Of a stretch of DNA of 17,015 nucleotides, positions 7,171 through 15,649 are shown piece after piece. The stretch's first letter is position 1, and the number at the start of each line of letters is the position of its first letter. The DNA is from an uncultured Bacteroidota bacterium (lineage in GTDB: Bacteria > Bacteroidota > Bacteroidia > Chitinophagales > Chitinophagaceae): positions 1 to 17,015 of the forward strand of contig CAIJZG010000161.1 of assembly GCA_903825065.1 (NCBI GenBank), written 5' to 3'. The notes below the pieces were generated by a model. That model did no database searches and was not told the origin of the DNA. It worked only from the letters and a program-made list of their open reading frames with translations. The position numbers and the translations under genes were made by a program.

Positions 7171-7187
7171 GAATGATATTGCAATCT

Positions 7188-8564
7188 ATGAAGCAGGTAT
7201 TAATAGTTATTTTATTGGTAAGTGGATTCCTGAGTGCTCAATCCCAATCAAAAAGAATTGTGGCAGATAGGATTATTGCACAAGTTGGAGATAAAATCAT
7301 CCTAAGCTCAGATGTCAGCAATGCTCTTGCAGATATAAGAAGGCAGGCGCAGGGCCAAGACAATGTAATTCTACCTACAGAATGCCAAATTTTGGAAGGT
7401 CAATTAATACAAAAGGCCCTAGTGCTGCAGGCACAAAAAGATTCATTGACGGTAAGTGAAGATGAAATTGAAAATGAGATGGAGAATCGTATTCGGAAAT
7501 ACATCTCCTCATATGGCTCAAAAGAGGTATTAGAAGAGATTGCAGGCAAATCGGTTTATCAGATGAAAGAGGATTTTAAGGACGCCATGAAAGAACAGAA
7601 TTTGGCTGATCAAATGCGCAAGAAAATTGTGGACAATATTAAAATGACCCCAACTGAAGTTAAAGCTTTCTATGCAAAAACACCAACAGACAGTTTACCA
7701 TTCTATGAAAGTGAAATGGAAATTAGTCAGCTTGTAATACAACCTAAATCGAATAAAGACGTAGAGGAATATGTTTCAAAACAATTATACGATTATAAGA
7801 AACAGGTTGAATCTGGAGCTAAAAAGTTTGAGCAGTTAGTAAAGTTCTATTCAGAAGATCCGGGTAAATCAGAAAATGGTGGACAATACAATTTGAATCG
7901 TAATGATAAAAATATGTGGGATCCGGCTTTCCTTTCTGGTGCGTTTCGTTTAAAAGAAGGACAAATTTCAGGAGTCATTAAATCTAAATTTGGTTTACAT
8001 ATCATTCAAATGGTAAGTCGTGCAGGTGATGATGCAGTAGTTCGTCATATTCTTAGAATACCTCCGGTTGCTGAAGAAGAAATCAATGAAGCCAAAACAA
8101 AGCTAGATTCCATTCGTCTGAAAGTGATTGATGGAAGTATGAGTTTTGGCGCTGCTGTGAACAAGTATAGTGAAGATGATGGCAGCAAATTCAGTGCAGG
8201 TGCTGTTACAGGCCGAGATGGAAGCTCATTTATTACTTTAGATCAGGTTGATAAGGATATGGTGATTGCATTAAAAGACATGAAACCAGGCAATTATTCA
8301 AAACCACAAGTATTTACTGATGAGAGGGGAAGTAAAAAAGTTAGAATCATCTACTTGAAAACGAGAACAGAACCACACCGTGAAAATTTAAAAGAAGATT
8401 ATAATCGTATAGCTTCAAGGGCACTTGAAGGTAAAAAAGGTGAAATATTAGAAAAATGGTTTAAAGAACATATTCCAACTTATTATATCTCGATCGACAA
8501 AAAGTTTTCGGATTGTAAAAGTCTCGAAGATTGGAGAAAAGCTGCAATTGAAGATAAAAACTAA
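7188..8564 (+). CDS. SurA-like periplasmic chaperone / parvulin-type peptidyl-prolyl isomerase
   Basis: SurA-type proteins escort outer-membrane proteins through the periplasm. From ATG 7188 the product has 458 residues. A signal peptide (MKQVLIVILLVSGFLSAQSQ) is followed by the SurA N-terminal region, beginning RIVADRIIAQVGDKIILSSD. Two parvulin (PpiC) domains follow. The first (about 177-278) contains KFEQLVKFYSEDPGKSENGG and GLHIIQMV; the second (about 283-400) begins VVRHILRIPP and contains FGAAVNKYSEDDGSKFSAGA. The C-terminal 55 residues complete the chaperone module. An ATG five codons upstream (7173) is possible, but starting at MKQ gives a cleaner signal peptide. Architecture and length match SurA (E. 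coli 428 residues). The gene stands between the infB terminator and a bidirectional terminator, so it is probably monocistronic. SurA-like is firm; strict orthology to E. coli SurA is not shown. Confidence 0.87.
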   Translation: MKQVLIVILLVSGFLSAQSQSKRIVADRIIAQVGDKIILSSDVSNALADIRRQAQGQDNVILPTECQILEGQLIQKALVLQAQKDSLTVSEDEIENEMENRIRKYISSYGSKEVLEEIAGKSVYQMKEDFKDAMKEQNLADQMRKKIVDNIKMTPTEVKAFYAKTPTDSLPFYESEMEISQLVIQPKSNKDVEEYVSKQLYDYKKQVESGAKKFEQLVKFYSEDPGKSENGGQYNLNRNDKNMWDPAFLSGAFRLKEGQISGVIKSKFGLHIIQMVSRAGDDAVVRHILRIPPVAEEEINEAKTKLDSIRLKVIDGSMSFGAAVNKYSEDDGSKFSAGAVTGRDGSSFITLDQVDKDMVIALKDMKPGNYSKPQVFTDERGSKKVRIIYLKTRTEPHRENLKEDYNRIASRALEGKKGEILEKWFKEHIPTYYISIDKKFSDCKSLEDWRKAAIEDKN

Positions 8565-8570
8565 AAAATT

Positions 8571-8615
8571 GGCATAAAAAATCCCTTTCAAATTCGAAAG
8601 GGATTTTTTTATGCC
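8571..8615. terminator. Bidirectional intrinsic terminator between surA-like and phnA-like genes
   Basis: The left arm (8571-8589: GGCAT, six A, TCCCTTTC) pairs with the right arm (8596-8615: GAAAGGGA, seven T, ATGCC) around a six-base loop, with a single unpaired T. On either strand the GC-rich core is followed by a T run, so it can stop transcription from both convergent genes. It begins seven bases after the surA-like stop and ends 10 bases before the phnA-like stop. Confidence 0.9.
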
Positions 8616-8625
8616 TATTTGGGTA

Positions 8626-9210
8626 TTAACTCCCTTGTTTTCTCACATATTTAGTAAGAATTACGATGGTCTGACCTTCAATTTTCCCTTCGATCTGTTC
8701 CGTATTTTCTTCTACTAAACGGATATTTTTAACAATAGTTCCCATTTTGGCATTAAGTGAAGTCCCCTTCACATCAAGAGATTTAGTGAGAACGATACTG
8801 TCTCCTTGGAGCAAAATAGTACCATTCGAATCCCTATGTAAATCAACTGTAGCATCATTTTCATGGTCTCCAGTAGCTTTTGCCCAAGCTAAATTATCAT
8901 CGTCTAAGTATAGCATATCAATTTGATCAGATGCCCAGCTTTCTGTTTTCAAACGGTGTAGCATACGCCAAGCCATTACTTGTACCCCAGCAACTTCACT
9001 CCACATAGAAGTGGTTAAACACTTCCAATGTTCTTGATCTAGTTCTGCTTTTTTATCAATCTGATTTTGGCAAACTAAGCAAACAGCGATACAGTTTGCT
9101 TCACTTGTTTTATCCTGAGGAGGAACTTCGTATACTTTAACTAACTGATTTGACCCGCAGAGCTCACATTTCTGCTCACTTCTTTTGAGTATAATTTCTT
9201 CAAATTTCAT
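8626..9210 (-). CDS. PhnA/YjdM-family zinc-ribbon protein
   Basis: The product has 194 residues. Seen: an N-terminal zinc ribbon with CELC (Cys15/Cys18) and CLVC (Cys44/Cys47), a helical linker rich in Trp (HWKCLTTSMWSEVAGVQVMA), and a C-terminal PhnA domain (about 125-190) with the family hallmarks RDSNGTILLQGDSIVLTKSL, then VKGTSLNAKMGTIVKNI and IEGQTIVILTKYVRK. The historical label 'alkylphosphonate utilisation protein PhnA' is misleading: E. coli phnA (yjdM) is not required for phosphonate use, and its cellular role is unclear. Length is larger than E. coli YjdM (about 111 residues) because of the extra linker, as in other Bacteroidota forms. A 7-of-8 match to the -7 consensus (TACCTTTC, 9227-9234 on this strand) lies 16 bases ahead of the ATG. 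It stands alone, converging on the surA-like gene. Confidence 0.88.
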   Translation of the reverse strand: MKFEEIILKRSEQKCELCGSNQLVKVYEVPPQDKTSEANCIAVCLVCQNQIDKKAELDQEHWKCLTTSMWSEVAGVQVMAWRMLHRLKTESWASDQIDMLYLDDDNLAWAKATGDHENDATVDLHRDSNGTILLQGDSIVLTKSLDVKGTSLNAKMGTIVKNIRLVEENTEQIEGKIEGQTIVILTKYVRKQGS

Positions 9211-9277
9211 TTTTCTAATTGAGGGGGAAAGGTAAATAAAGAATTCGTTAAAATAAAAATGAGTGGATTACGTTAAC

Positions 9278-9309
9278 TTTAGTAGGCAATTTTTATTAAT
9301 ATATATTTT
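9278..9309 (+). promoter_or_regulatory. Possible promoter of the HEAT/glycosyltransferase operon
   Basis: TTTA (9278-9281), a 20-base spacer, then TATATTTT (9302-9309): one mismatch to each Bacteroidota element, at good spacing. Transcription would begin near 9316, which would exclude an in-frame ATG at 9315 and favour ATG 9393. The surrounding DNA is very AT-rich, so chance matches are likely. Confidence 0.3.
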
Positions 9310-9392
9310 TAGATATGTTTCTGTTTATCAGCTTAAAATGCACAGACTTATTTGGTAGTGCTTTCTACTTACTTAACATTATTCAAGAATTC

Positions 9393-10463
9393 ATGAGTAA
9401 GATGATAAATGTAAATACTTTATCATTTGCCATTAAAGTCTTGATAGTTATGATCATTTTATTGATTATAGCTATTTATGCTTTCCTGAATGATAAAAAG
9501 AAAAAGTATTTCAAATTAGTGCTAATCAGAACAAAACTTGAGCCACTTATATCACAATTCATCATTGATGAATCACCAGCAACTGAAGCACAATTAGAAG
9601 AATTAAGCGTAATAATAGATACCAGTTTGGCTAGACAATATATGATTGAAGAACTTATTAGAAGTAAGCAAAATCATATTGGGGAAGTTGCAGAACGAAT
9701 AGTAACTATATACATTGGTCTTGATTTGAAAAAATATTCTTTACAAAAAATCAATCAAAAAAATAAATGGTATGTCATTGCTAGGGGTTTACAAGAGTTG
9801 TACATGATGGAACAGCATGATGCCTATGAGGAAATCAATAATTTTACGAATGCCTCTAATGAATATGTCAGAAATGAAGCACAAATTGGAATGATTCATT
9901 TAACTGGATTTAAAGGATTAGATTTTCTTGAAAAAGTTTCTTACCCAATTACAGATTGGCAACAATTGAAATTATTAGAACAATTAAAGCGTTTTCCAAA
10001 AAAAGAAGATTTCAGCTTTAATATACCAAAATGGATGAGGTCTGAAAACAATTCTGTAGTAGTATTTGCTTTGAAACTTTGCTATGAGTATCAATTAATA
10101 CAATTGATAGAGGAGATTACTAATTGTTTGACACATAATTCGGAAAGTGTAAAAACTCAAACATTAGAAACTTTGGTTAGATTGGAAAATGATCAAACAA
10201 CTAAAATTTTGTTGCGATATTTTAATCAAGCCTCCAGATCAGACCAAATACTGATACTCGATTCATTAAGTGATTTGGCTACTGAAGAGGATGCCCATGA
10301 ATTGATTAAAATATTGGATCATGAAGATAATTTAATCAAATTAAAAGCCGCTATCGCTTTAAATAAATGTTCAAGTTCAGGAATGCAGATTGTGACCGAA
10401 AAAAGTCAATCAAACCCTGAGCCGTATCAACGCATTGTAAACCATATTCTTTCTACAACATGA
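9393..10463 (+). CDS. Membrane-anchored HEAT-like repeat protein
   Basis: From ATG 9393 the product has 356 residues; an in-frame ATG at 9315 would add 26, but that codon sits at the edge of the likely promoter and has no ribosome-binding sequence. Seen: one N-terminal membrane helix (SFAIKVLIVMIILLIIAIYA, about 10-29), a basic flank (NDKKKKYFK) that places the rest in the cytoplasm, then about 320 residues of short helix pairs. The later part shows HEAT-like units such as SVKTQTLETLVRLENDQTTK, SDQILILDSLSDLATEEDAH and NLIKLKAAIALNKCSSSGMQ, spaced about 30 residues apart. HEAT arrays are protein-binding scaffolds; no catalytic motif is visible. Its stop overlaps the next gene's start by four bases (ATGA), implying translational coupling with the glycosyltransferase fusion and probably physical association with it at the membrane. 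The partner and role are inferred. Confidence 0.75.
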   Translation: MSKMINVNTLSFAIKVLIVMIILLIIAIYAFLNDKKKKYFKLVLIRTKLEPLISQFIIDESPATEAQLEELSVIIDTSLARQYMIEELIRSKQNHIGEVAERIVTIYIGLDLKKYSLQKINQKNKWYVIARGLQELYMMEQHDAYEEINNFTNASNEYVRNEAQIGMIHLTGFKGLDFLEKVSYPITDWQQLKLLEQLKRFPKKEDFSFNIPKWMRSENNSVVVFALKLCYEYQLIQLIEEITNCLTHNSESVKTQTLETLVRLENDQTTKILLRYFNQASRSDQILILDSLSDLATEEDAHELIKILDHEDNLIKLKAAIALNKCSSSGMQIVTEKSQSNPEPYQRIVNHILSTT

Positions 10464-13400
10464 TCTGGAATATATTCTTCAACATCATCTACTATACACT
10501 TACTTACGGAATATTTCTGTACAGTGTGTTATTGTCAATTTCTTTTATTTTCCTTGGATTATATTCTATTGGAGAAACAAAAAATTATTTGCACAAAAAT
10601 CAATTTACCGACTATCGGTTATTAGCCAGTTCTGAACATGTGCCTTCAGTTAGTATCCTTGCTCCTGCATATAACGAAGGAAAAACAATTGTTGAGAATG
10701 TAAAATCCTTGCTAGCCATATTTTATACAAACCTGGAAATTATAGTTATTAATGATGGCAGTAAAGACGATAGCCTTAAAAAACTGATTAAAGAATATGA
10801 TCTTGTATTAACAGACATATTTGTGGATTCTATTATTCCTACAAAAGAAATAAAAGGAATTTATAAAAGTCGAAAAAAGATATTTAAAAAGCTTATTGTC
10901 ATTGATAAGGAAAATGGAGGTAAGGCAGATGCACTTAATGCAGGGATTAATATTTCATCAAAAAAATATTTTATCTGTATAGACGTAGATTCTATACTTG
11001 AACAAGATGCACTGCTAAAGATGGTGAAACCATTTATGGAGCAAACCAATAAGCGTGTAATTGCCACCGGTGGCGTAATACGAGTAGCTAATTCATGCGA
11101 GGTACAACAAGGAAAGATTTTGAAAGTTCACTTAGCAAAAGATTACTTACCAAGAATGCAAATATTAGAGTACATACGTGCATTTATATTGGGGAGAATG
11201 GCCTGGAGTAGATTAAATGGTTTATTAATTATATCGGGAGCATTTGGAGCATTTGACAAAGAAATAGCCATCGCAGTTGGTGGTTATAATACTAAAACTG
11301 TTGGAGAAGATATGGAATTGGTAGTACATATGCGCAGGTATATGGAAGAACAAAAATTAGATTACATCATAAGATATATTCCGGATCCATTGTGTTGGAC
11401 AGAAGTTCCAAATAACTATGCCATCCTTGAACGTCAGCGTAATAGATGGTTCAGAGGTACTTTCCAAACACTCAATATTCATAGAATCATGTTTTTTAAT
11501 CCTAAATATCGAATATTAGGATTAGTAAGCTATCCCTACTGGTTTATTTTTGAATTATGTGCTCCTATTATTGAATTCTTTGGATTCTTCGCTTTTATTT
11601 GTTTTGCTGTTACTGGCTATATTGATTGGAGTTTCTTCTTTGTGTTTTTCTTTTTCATTATTTGTTTTGCATACCTCTATTCTCTATTTGCCATTTTAAT
11701 GGAAGTTTATTCCTTCAATCAATATAAAAGACGAGTTGATATATTTCGTTTATTATTAACTGCTCTAAGTGAACCTTTTTATTTCCATCCTTTCATCGTA
11801 TGGAGTGGAATTAGGGGCCTATTAAAATTAATTATAAAAGAAAATAACTGGGGTGAAATGACTCGGCAAGGATTTAGTAAGGGGCCGAAAAAAACTAAGC
11901 CATCTATTAAATTGTCACTTGCTAAAATATCTACCAATCAGCCATTGAGGGTACCTGTTAAAAAAAGAGAAATAGACAAATCGGAATGGTTCTTTGCCGC
12001 TAAAGTTTTGCCTGTTATAAATAAACTATTTTCTTTTATTTCAGAAATACTTATTTCCTATTTGCCTCTTGCATTAGTTTTTGGAATACTGATATTAGTA
12101 GCTCGTTCCTTTGAATTTGTTGCTGATTATTTTAAACATGGTGCAATTGCATCATTTCCTTCCGTTTTATTAATTGCAATTTCTAAGGACTTCCTTTATT
12201 GGATAACAGCCCTGGTATTTTTATTTCCAATATATTTTATAGTTAATTTGATTCACAAAAAAACAGCACAAATATTATTTATTATCCTATCGATTTCATT
12301 ATTGTTATTGCAGGTTTCGCTATCACAGTACTTCCTTACTACACTTGTTCCTTTAGGCTCTGATTTATGGGGTTATAGTTTAGCTGATATCAAACAAACC
12401 GTTGGTGCTGCGGGAGGAATTCCAATACTTTTGATTTTAACTATTCTTTTTTTAATATTAATTGCAATTGGTTTATTTGTTCGACTTCCCAAAAAAATGC
12501 ATTTAAATGAGATAACTATTTTTGTTTTTATTTTTATTTTAGGAGCCGTATTTATTACTCCTACTGCAAAATCCATTTCTAAATGGATGCCTGGTCAGGA
12601 ATATGCAAATAATCTTTCACTCAATAAATCATTTTATTTTCTAAACGCTAGCATTGATCATTTTTTACCTTCCACTAATGAAACAGATATTTATGCAGAT
12701 AACTATTTGGGAGGATTTAAAAAGGCTGACTTAGCAGAACAAAAAATAGAAGATTTTTCCTACGTAGATGAGAAGAATTATCCATTCTTACACTCAATAG
12801 ATAGTACAAAAGATGTTTTATCCCCATTTTTTAATAAAACTAACAAAGCACCAAATATTGTAATCATTCTAGTAGAAGGTTTAGGCAGGGCATTTACAAA
12901 TAGTGGCGCTTACCTTGGCAACTTTACACCAAATGTAGATTCACTTTCTTTAAAAAGTTTATACTGGGAGAATTTCCTAAGTGAAGGAGGAAGAACATTT
13001 GCCGCACTACCCTCTATCCTTTCTTCTATGACATTTGCAAAAAATGGTTTTAATGAGTTAGGGGAGAATATGCCCAAACATTTTTCTTTAATAAACTTGT
13101 TACAAAAAAATGGTTACCACACTTCATTTTATTATGGAGGTGATTCTCATTTCGATAACATGAATATTTTTCTAAATAAAAATGGCATCAATGCTATTAA
13201 TGATGGTTCTAGCTTCCCTGCGGGTGTTATAAAAATGCCCGAATCATCAAGTGGTTTTAGTTGGGGATTTGGCGATAAGCAATTATTTGATCATTATTTA
13301 AATACAAATAATGATTCTACTAAACCTAGCATGAGTCTTATTCTTACTGTATCAACTCATAGTCCTTTTAAAATTAATGATCAAGATAAGTATCTCAAAA

Positions 13401-14050
13401 GATTTGAAGAAAGAATGAATGAACTTCATTTCAATGATGCTTTAAAGAATGAATATCGGAACTACAGTTATCAATATGCTAGTATTCTGTATACTGATGA
13501 AAAAATTGGAGAATTCATTAGATCATATCAGAAAAGGCCTGATTTTAAAAATACTGTTTTCCTGATTACTGGAGACCATCGAATGCCTGAGATTCCAATG
13601 AGTACTAAAATTGACAGATACCATGTTCCATTATTGATATACTCACCTCTTTTAAAACGTACAGCTAAGTTTTCGTCTATATCAACACATTTTGATATTA
13701 CACCAAGTTTATTGGCCTGGTTGAAACATAGCTATCATATGCAGGTTCCCAATATGGCTAGCTGGATGGGAAGCGGATTAGATACAAGCAGGAGTTTCAG
13801 AAATACACATGCCTACCCACTGATGCAAACCAAAACTGAAATTATTGATTACATACAGGGTGATTGGCTCATTAATTCAAACATACTCTATCATATTGGC
13901 AATAAAATGGAGCTGACTCAAGAAGATAACCCAACAAAGGCAAATGAACTACGAGCTAACTTTGATCGTTACAAATCGAAAAACAATATGTTTATCAATA
14001 ACTTAAAGATACTTCCAGATAGCTTATTGATGCGCTACTTACCTAAATGA
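10460..14050 (+). CDS. Fusion: processive family-2 glycosyltransferase plus LtaS-like membrane phosphotransferase domain
   Basis: A 1196-residue membrane protein in two halves. Half one: membrane helix(es) at about 5-36; a GT-A family-2 domain (about 62-335) with APAYNEG, INDGS (Asp99), the metal-binding DVDS (Asp175/Asp177), GED (acceptor-side base, Asp284) and QRNRW (326-330); then membrane helices at about 352-418. This is the processive PgaC/hyaluronan-synthase/cellulose-synthase pattern, making a beta-linked polysaccharide and passing it across the membrane. Half two: a basic linker (about 475-508), about five helices (528-555, 565-595, 603-622, 653-675, 684-702), and an extracytoplasmic alkaline-phosphatase/sulfatase-fold domain (about 795-1115). 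Its motifs match lipoteichoic acid synthase: NIVIILVEG (Glu806, metal), GGRTFAALPSIL (Thr846, nucleophile), STHSPF (His967) and TGDHR (Asp1039/His1040, metal). By analogy it would transfer phosphoglycerol or phosphoethanolamine. No frameshift is seen at the junction. The start overlaps the HEAT gene by four bases. Domain calls are firm; polymer and donor are unknown. Confidence 0.87.
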   Translation: MIWNIFFNIIYYTLTYGIFLYSVLLSISFIFLGLYSIGETKNYLHKNQFTDYRLLASSEHVPSVSILAPAYNEGKTIVENVKSLLAIFYTNLEIIVINDGSKDDSLKKLIKEYDLVLTDIFVDSIIPTKEIKGIYKSRKKIFKKLIVIDKENGGKADALNAGINISSKKYFICIDVDSILEQDALLKMVKPFMEQTNKRVIATGGVIRVANSCEVQQGKILKVHLAKDYLPRMQILEYIRAFILGRMAWSRLNGLLIISGAFGAFDKEIAIAVGGYNTKTVGEDMELVVHMRRYMEEQKLDYIIRYIPDPLCWTEVPNNYAILERQRNRWFRGTFQTLNIHRIMFFNPKYRILGLVSYPYWFIFELCAPIIEFFGFFAFICFAVTGYIDWSFFFVFFFFIICFAYLYSLFAILMEVYSFNQYKRRVDIFRLLLTALSEPFYFHPFIVWSGIRGLLKLIIKENNWGEMTRQGFSKGPKKTKPSIKLSLAKISTNQPLRVPVKKREIDKSEWFFAAKVLPVINKLFSFISEILISYLPLALVFGILILVARSFEFVADYFKHGAIASFPSVLLIAISKDFLYWITALVFLFPIYFIVNLIHKKTAQILFIILSISLLLLQVSLSQYFLTTLVPLGSDLWGYSLADIKQTVGAAGGIPILLILTILFLILIAIGLFVRLPKKMHLNEITIFVFIFILGAVFITPTAKSISKWMPGQEYANNLSLNKSFYFLNASIDHFLPSTNETDIYADNYLGGFKKADLAEQKIEDFSYVDEKNYPFLHSIDSTKDVLSPFFNKTNKAPNIVIILVEGLGRAFTNSGAYLGNFTPNVDSLSLKSLYWENFLSEGGRTFAALPSILSSMTFAKNGFNELGENMPKHFSLINLLQKNGYHTSFYYGGDSHFDNMNIFLNKNGINAINDGSSFPAGVIKMPESSSGFSWGFGDKQLFDHYLNTNNDSTKPSMSLILTVSTHSPFKINDQDKYLKRFEERMNELHFNDALKNEYRNYSYQYASILYTDEKIGEFIRSYQKRPDFKNTVFLITGDHRMPEIPMSTKIDRYHVPLLIYSPLLKRTAKFSSISTHFDITPSLLAWLKHSYHMQVPNMASWMGSGLDTSRSFRNTHAYPLMQTKTEIIDYIQGDWLINSNILYHIGNKMELTQEDNPTKANELRANFDRYKSKNNMFINNLKILPDSLLMRYLPK

Positions 14051-15234
14051 CCTTGATTGATTTCTGTATGATAGTCATTTAATATTGTTGTAACCAGAGG
14101 TTGATAAACCTCCCAGAAAGTAGCCTTACGATCCATTGGGTCGCGCCTGTTGTACATGAACTTTCTTAAATAAGGAATAAATTTAAGATACGCAGTATTC
14201 AATTGAATAGGGTTATCAGAAAAATCAGCTGAGAAATAAAAGAATTTATAATCCTGGTTTTTGTGTAAAGAAATTGCTGGGAAGCTGGTTGGAATACCAT
14301 TCTTCGCTAACAATTGAGTTCCCTGATTATTAGTATTAATCACAAAGTTGGAAATTGTGTGATTGACATCATTATTAGATTCAATAATATCAAACCAAAA
14401 AGTATAATAAAAACTTTGTGGAAGGTGGTATTTTTTTTGTCCCTCTTCGTTTGTTTGGATCTCTGGAAATTCCTCTACTAAATCATGGTCTTTTTCTAAT
14501 ATAACAATTCGATCATCAGAATGTACAAATACTATCCCGCCTTTTGTAAATGGCCACTTCCCTTGGTTCTGGGATTTATAATTCCTAACTACCCATTTTG
14601 GTATTTCTTTATTTATGGTTGTATCAAAGGAATCAAAATATCTACCAATCCAACCTGTCCAACCAATTCCAAATAATTCCTGAAATTTCGAACTTACTAA
14701 TTTTGAAGTAGGAGAGCCTAAACAATTGAATTCACTTATAACAAGCTTATGCTTATTTTTCATCATTCCAAGGAAATCAATATCCTGTTCAGACATCCCG
14801 CCATAAATAATTCCAGAACGTTCTTTTTCATCTCCCTTCTCATACCATTCGTTTCTATAAATCCCGTAGGTATCAGTAAAATAAGCAAGATCTGCATCAT
14901 CACTTAATTTATCTAATTGGGAATTAGAAAACCTTTCTAATCCTTTTACCTCAAAACTCTTATTTGTTTCAGGAAAAAAACCAAAATAATCCTGAGAATG
15001 ATTATATAGATCTTTTTGAGTCTTACTATACTTTTCTTGTAACAGTATCCAATTTAGTGAAACGTGCTCCTGACCTGCAGTAGTTAAAACAGTCTTATCA
15101 ACAACTGCTACTACCATCTTATTTTTAGGGAAAAAGACCCAAATAAAAAAAAGCCACACGGGCATTAAAAATAAAAATAGCAGGATAGTACCAAGAATAT
15201 TTATGTTTTTATGATAAGTATCTGTAGCAGGCAT
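14035..15234 (-). CDS. Single-pass membrane protein of unrecognised family, beside the polysaccharide synthase
   Basis: The product has 399 residues and I do not recognise a named domain. Seen: one N-terminal membrane helix (NILGTILLFLFLMPVWLFFI, about 12-31) with no cleavage site, then an outward-facing soluble domain. It begins VVAVVDKTVL (41-50) and continues with LAYFTDTYGIYRNEWY (116-131), SGIIYGGMSEQDIDFL (140-155), KLVISEFNCLGSPTS (163-177), FGIGWTGWIGRYFDSF (188-203), EIPKWVV (210-216), GIPTSFPAI (313-321) and FFYFSADFSDNP (331-342). Alternating hydrophobic strands, with acidic residues at strand ends, suggest an alpha/beta Rossmann- or amidotransferase-like fold; this is only an impression. 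The Trp/Gly/Tyr-rich segment at 188-200 could bind carbohydrate. It is the last gene of the Hpt/response-regulator unit (34 bases after the regulator). Its 3' end overlaps that of the glycosyltransferase fusion by 16 bp. A role in processing or sensing the polysaccharide is inferred from position only. Confidence 0.75.
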   Translation of the reverse strand: MPATDTYHKNINILGTILLFLFLMPVWLFFIWVFFPKNKMVVAVVDKTVLTTAGQEHVSLNWILLQEKYSKTQKDLYNHSQDYFGFFPETNKSFEVKGLERFSNSQLDKLSDDADLAYFTDTYGIYRNEWYEKGDEKERSGIIYGGMSEQDIDFLGMMKNKHKLVISEFNCLGSPTSKLVSSKFQELFGIGWTGWIGRYFDSFDTTINKEIPKWVVRNYKSQNQGKWPFTKGGIVFVHSDDRIVILEKDHDLVEEFPEIQTNEEGQKKYHLPQSFYYTFWFDIIESNNDVNHTISNFVINTNNQGTQLLAKNGIPTSFPAISLHKNQDYKFFYFSADFSDNPIQLNTAYLKFIPYLRKFMYNRRDPMDRKATFWEVYQPLVTTILNDYHTEINQGHLGK

Positions 15235-15268
15235 GTATAAATTATTTGATGAGAAATTGAATCGAAAA

Positions 15269-15634
15269 TTAACTTGCTCTATTCAATAAGCGTTTAACCC
15301 TGATTACAAGTTCATTCAGACTGAATGGCTTAGTGATATAATCATCGGCACCTAAATCAAAGGCATTTAATATCACTTCTTCTTGTTCCATGGCAGATAA
15401 AATAATAATTGGAGTCTTCCATTTTAATTGCTGACGAACCATACTAATGACTTCTAACCCTGAAGCATACGGCATCATTACATCTGTAATAATCATATCA
15501 GGACGTAGCCGTATAATTTCTTTCATCGTTTCTCTACCATCAGGTGTAGTAAAAACCTCATACCCTTCTTTAATAAGTTTTAGTTCAATCGTTTTTAACA
15601 ACATTACATTATCTTCTGCAACAAGTATTTTCAT
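15269..15634 (-). CDS. Single-domain response regulator (REC only)
   Basis: The 121-residue product is a complete receiver domain and nothing else. Seen: the acidic pair Glu7/Asp8 (KILVAEDN), the phospho-acceptor Asp51 (MIITDVMMP), the switch Ser80 (IIILSAM), and the conserved Lys102 followed by Pro (YITKPFS). The final helix ends at NRAS, leaving no DNA-binding or enzymatic output domain. Such CheY-like proteins act by protein contact or as intermediates in a phosphorelay. The Hpt gene lies 15 bases upstream on the same strand, so the two probably exchange phosphate. No histidine kinase is encoded in this window. The natural target by position is the polysaccharide machinery (the membrane protein downstream or the HEAT protein), which is inference. 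Confidence 0.94.
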   Translation of the reverse strand: MKILVAEDNVMLLKTIELKLIKEGYEVFTTPDGRETMKEIIRLRPDMIITDVMMPYASGLEVISMVRQQLKWKTPIIILSAMEQEEVILNAFDLGADDYITKPFSLNELVIRVKRLLNRAS

Positions 15635-15649
15635 AGCCTTATTCTATAT

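Noticed and set aside
12850..13800. Reading the C-terminal domain of the fusion as a true arylsulfatase
   Set aside because: There is no C/S-x-P-x-R formylglycine motif; the nucleophile position is Thr in GGRTFAALPS, as in LtaS-type phosphotransferases.
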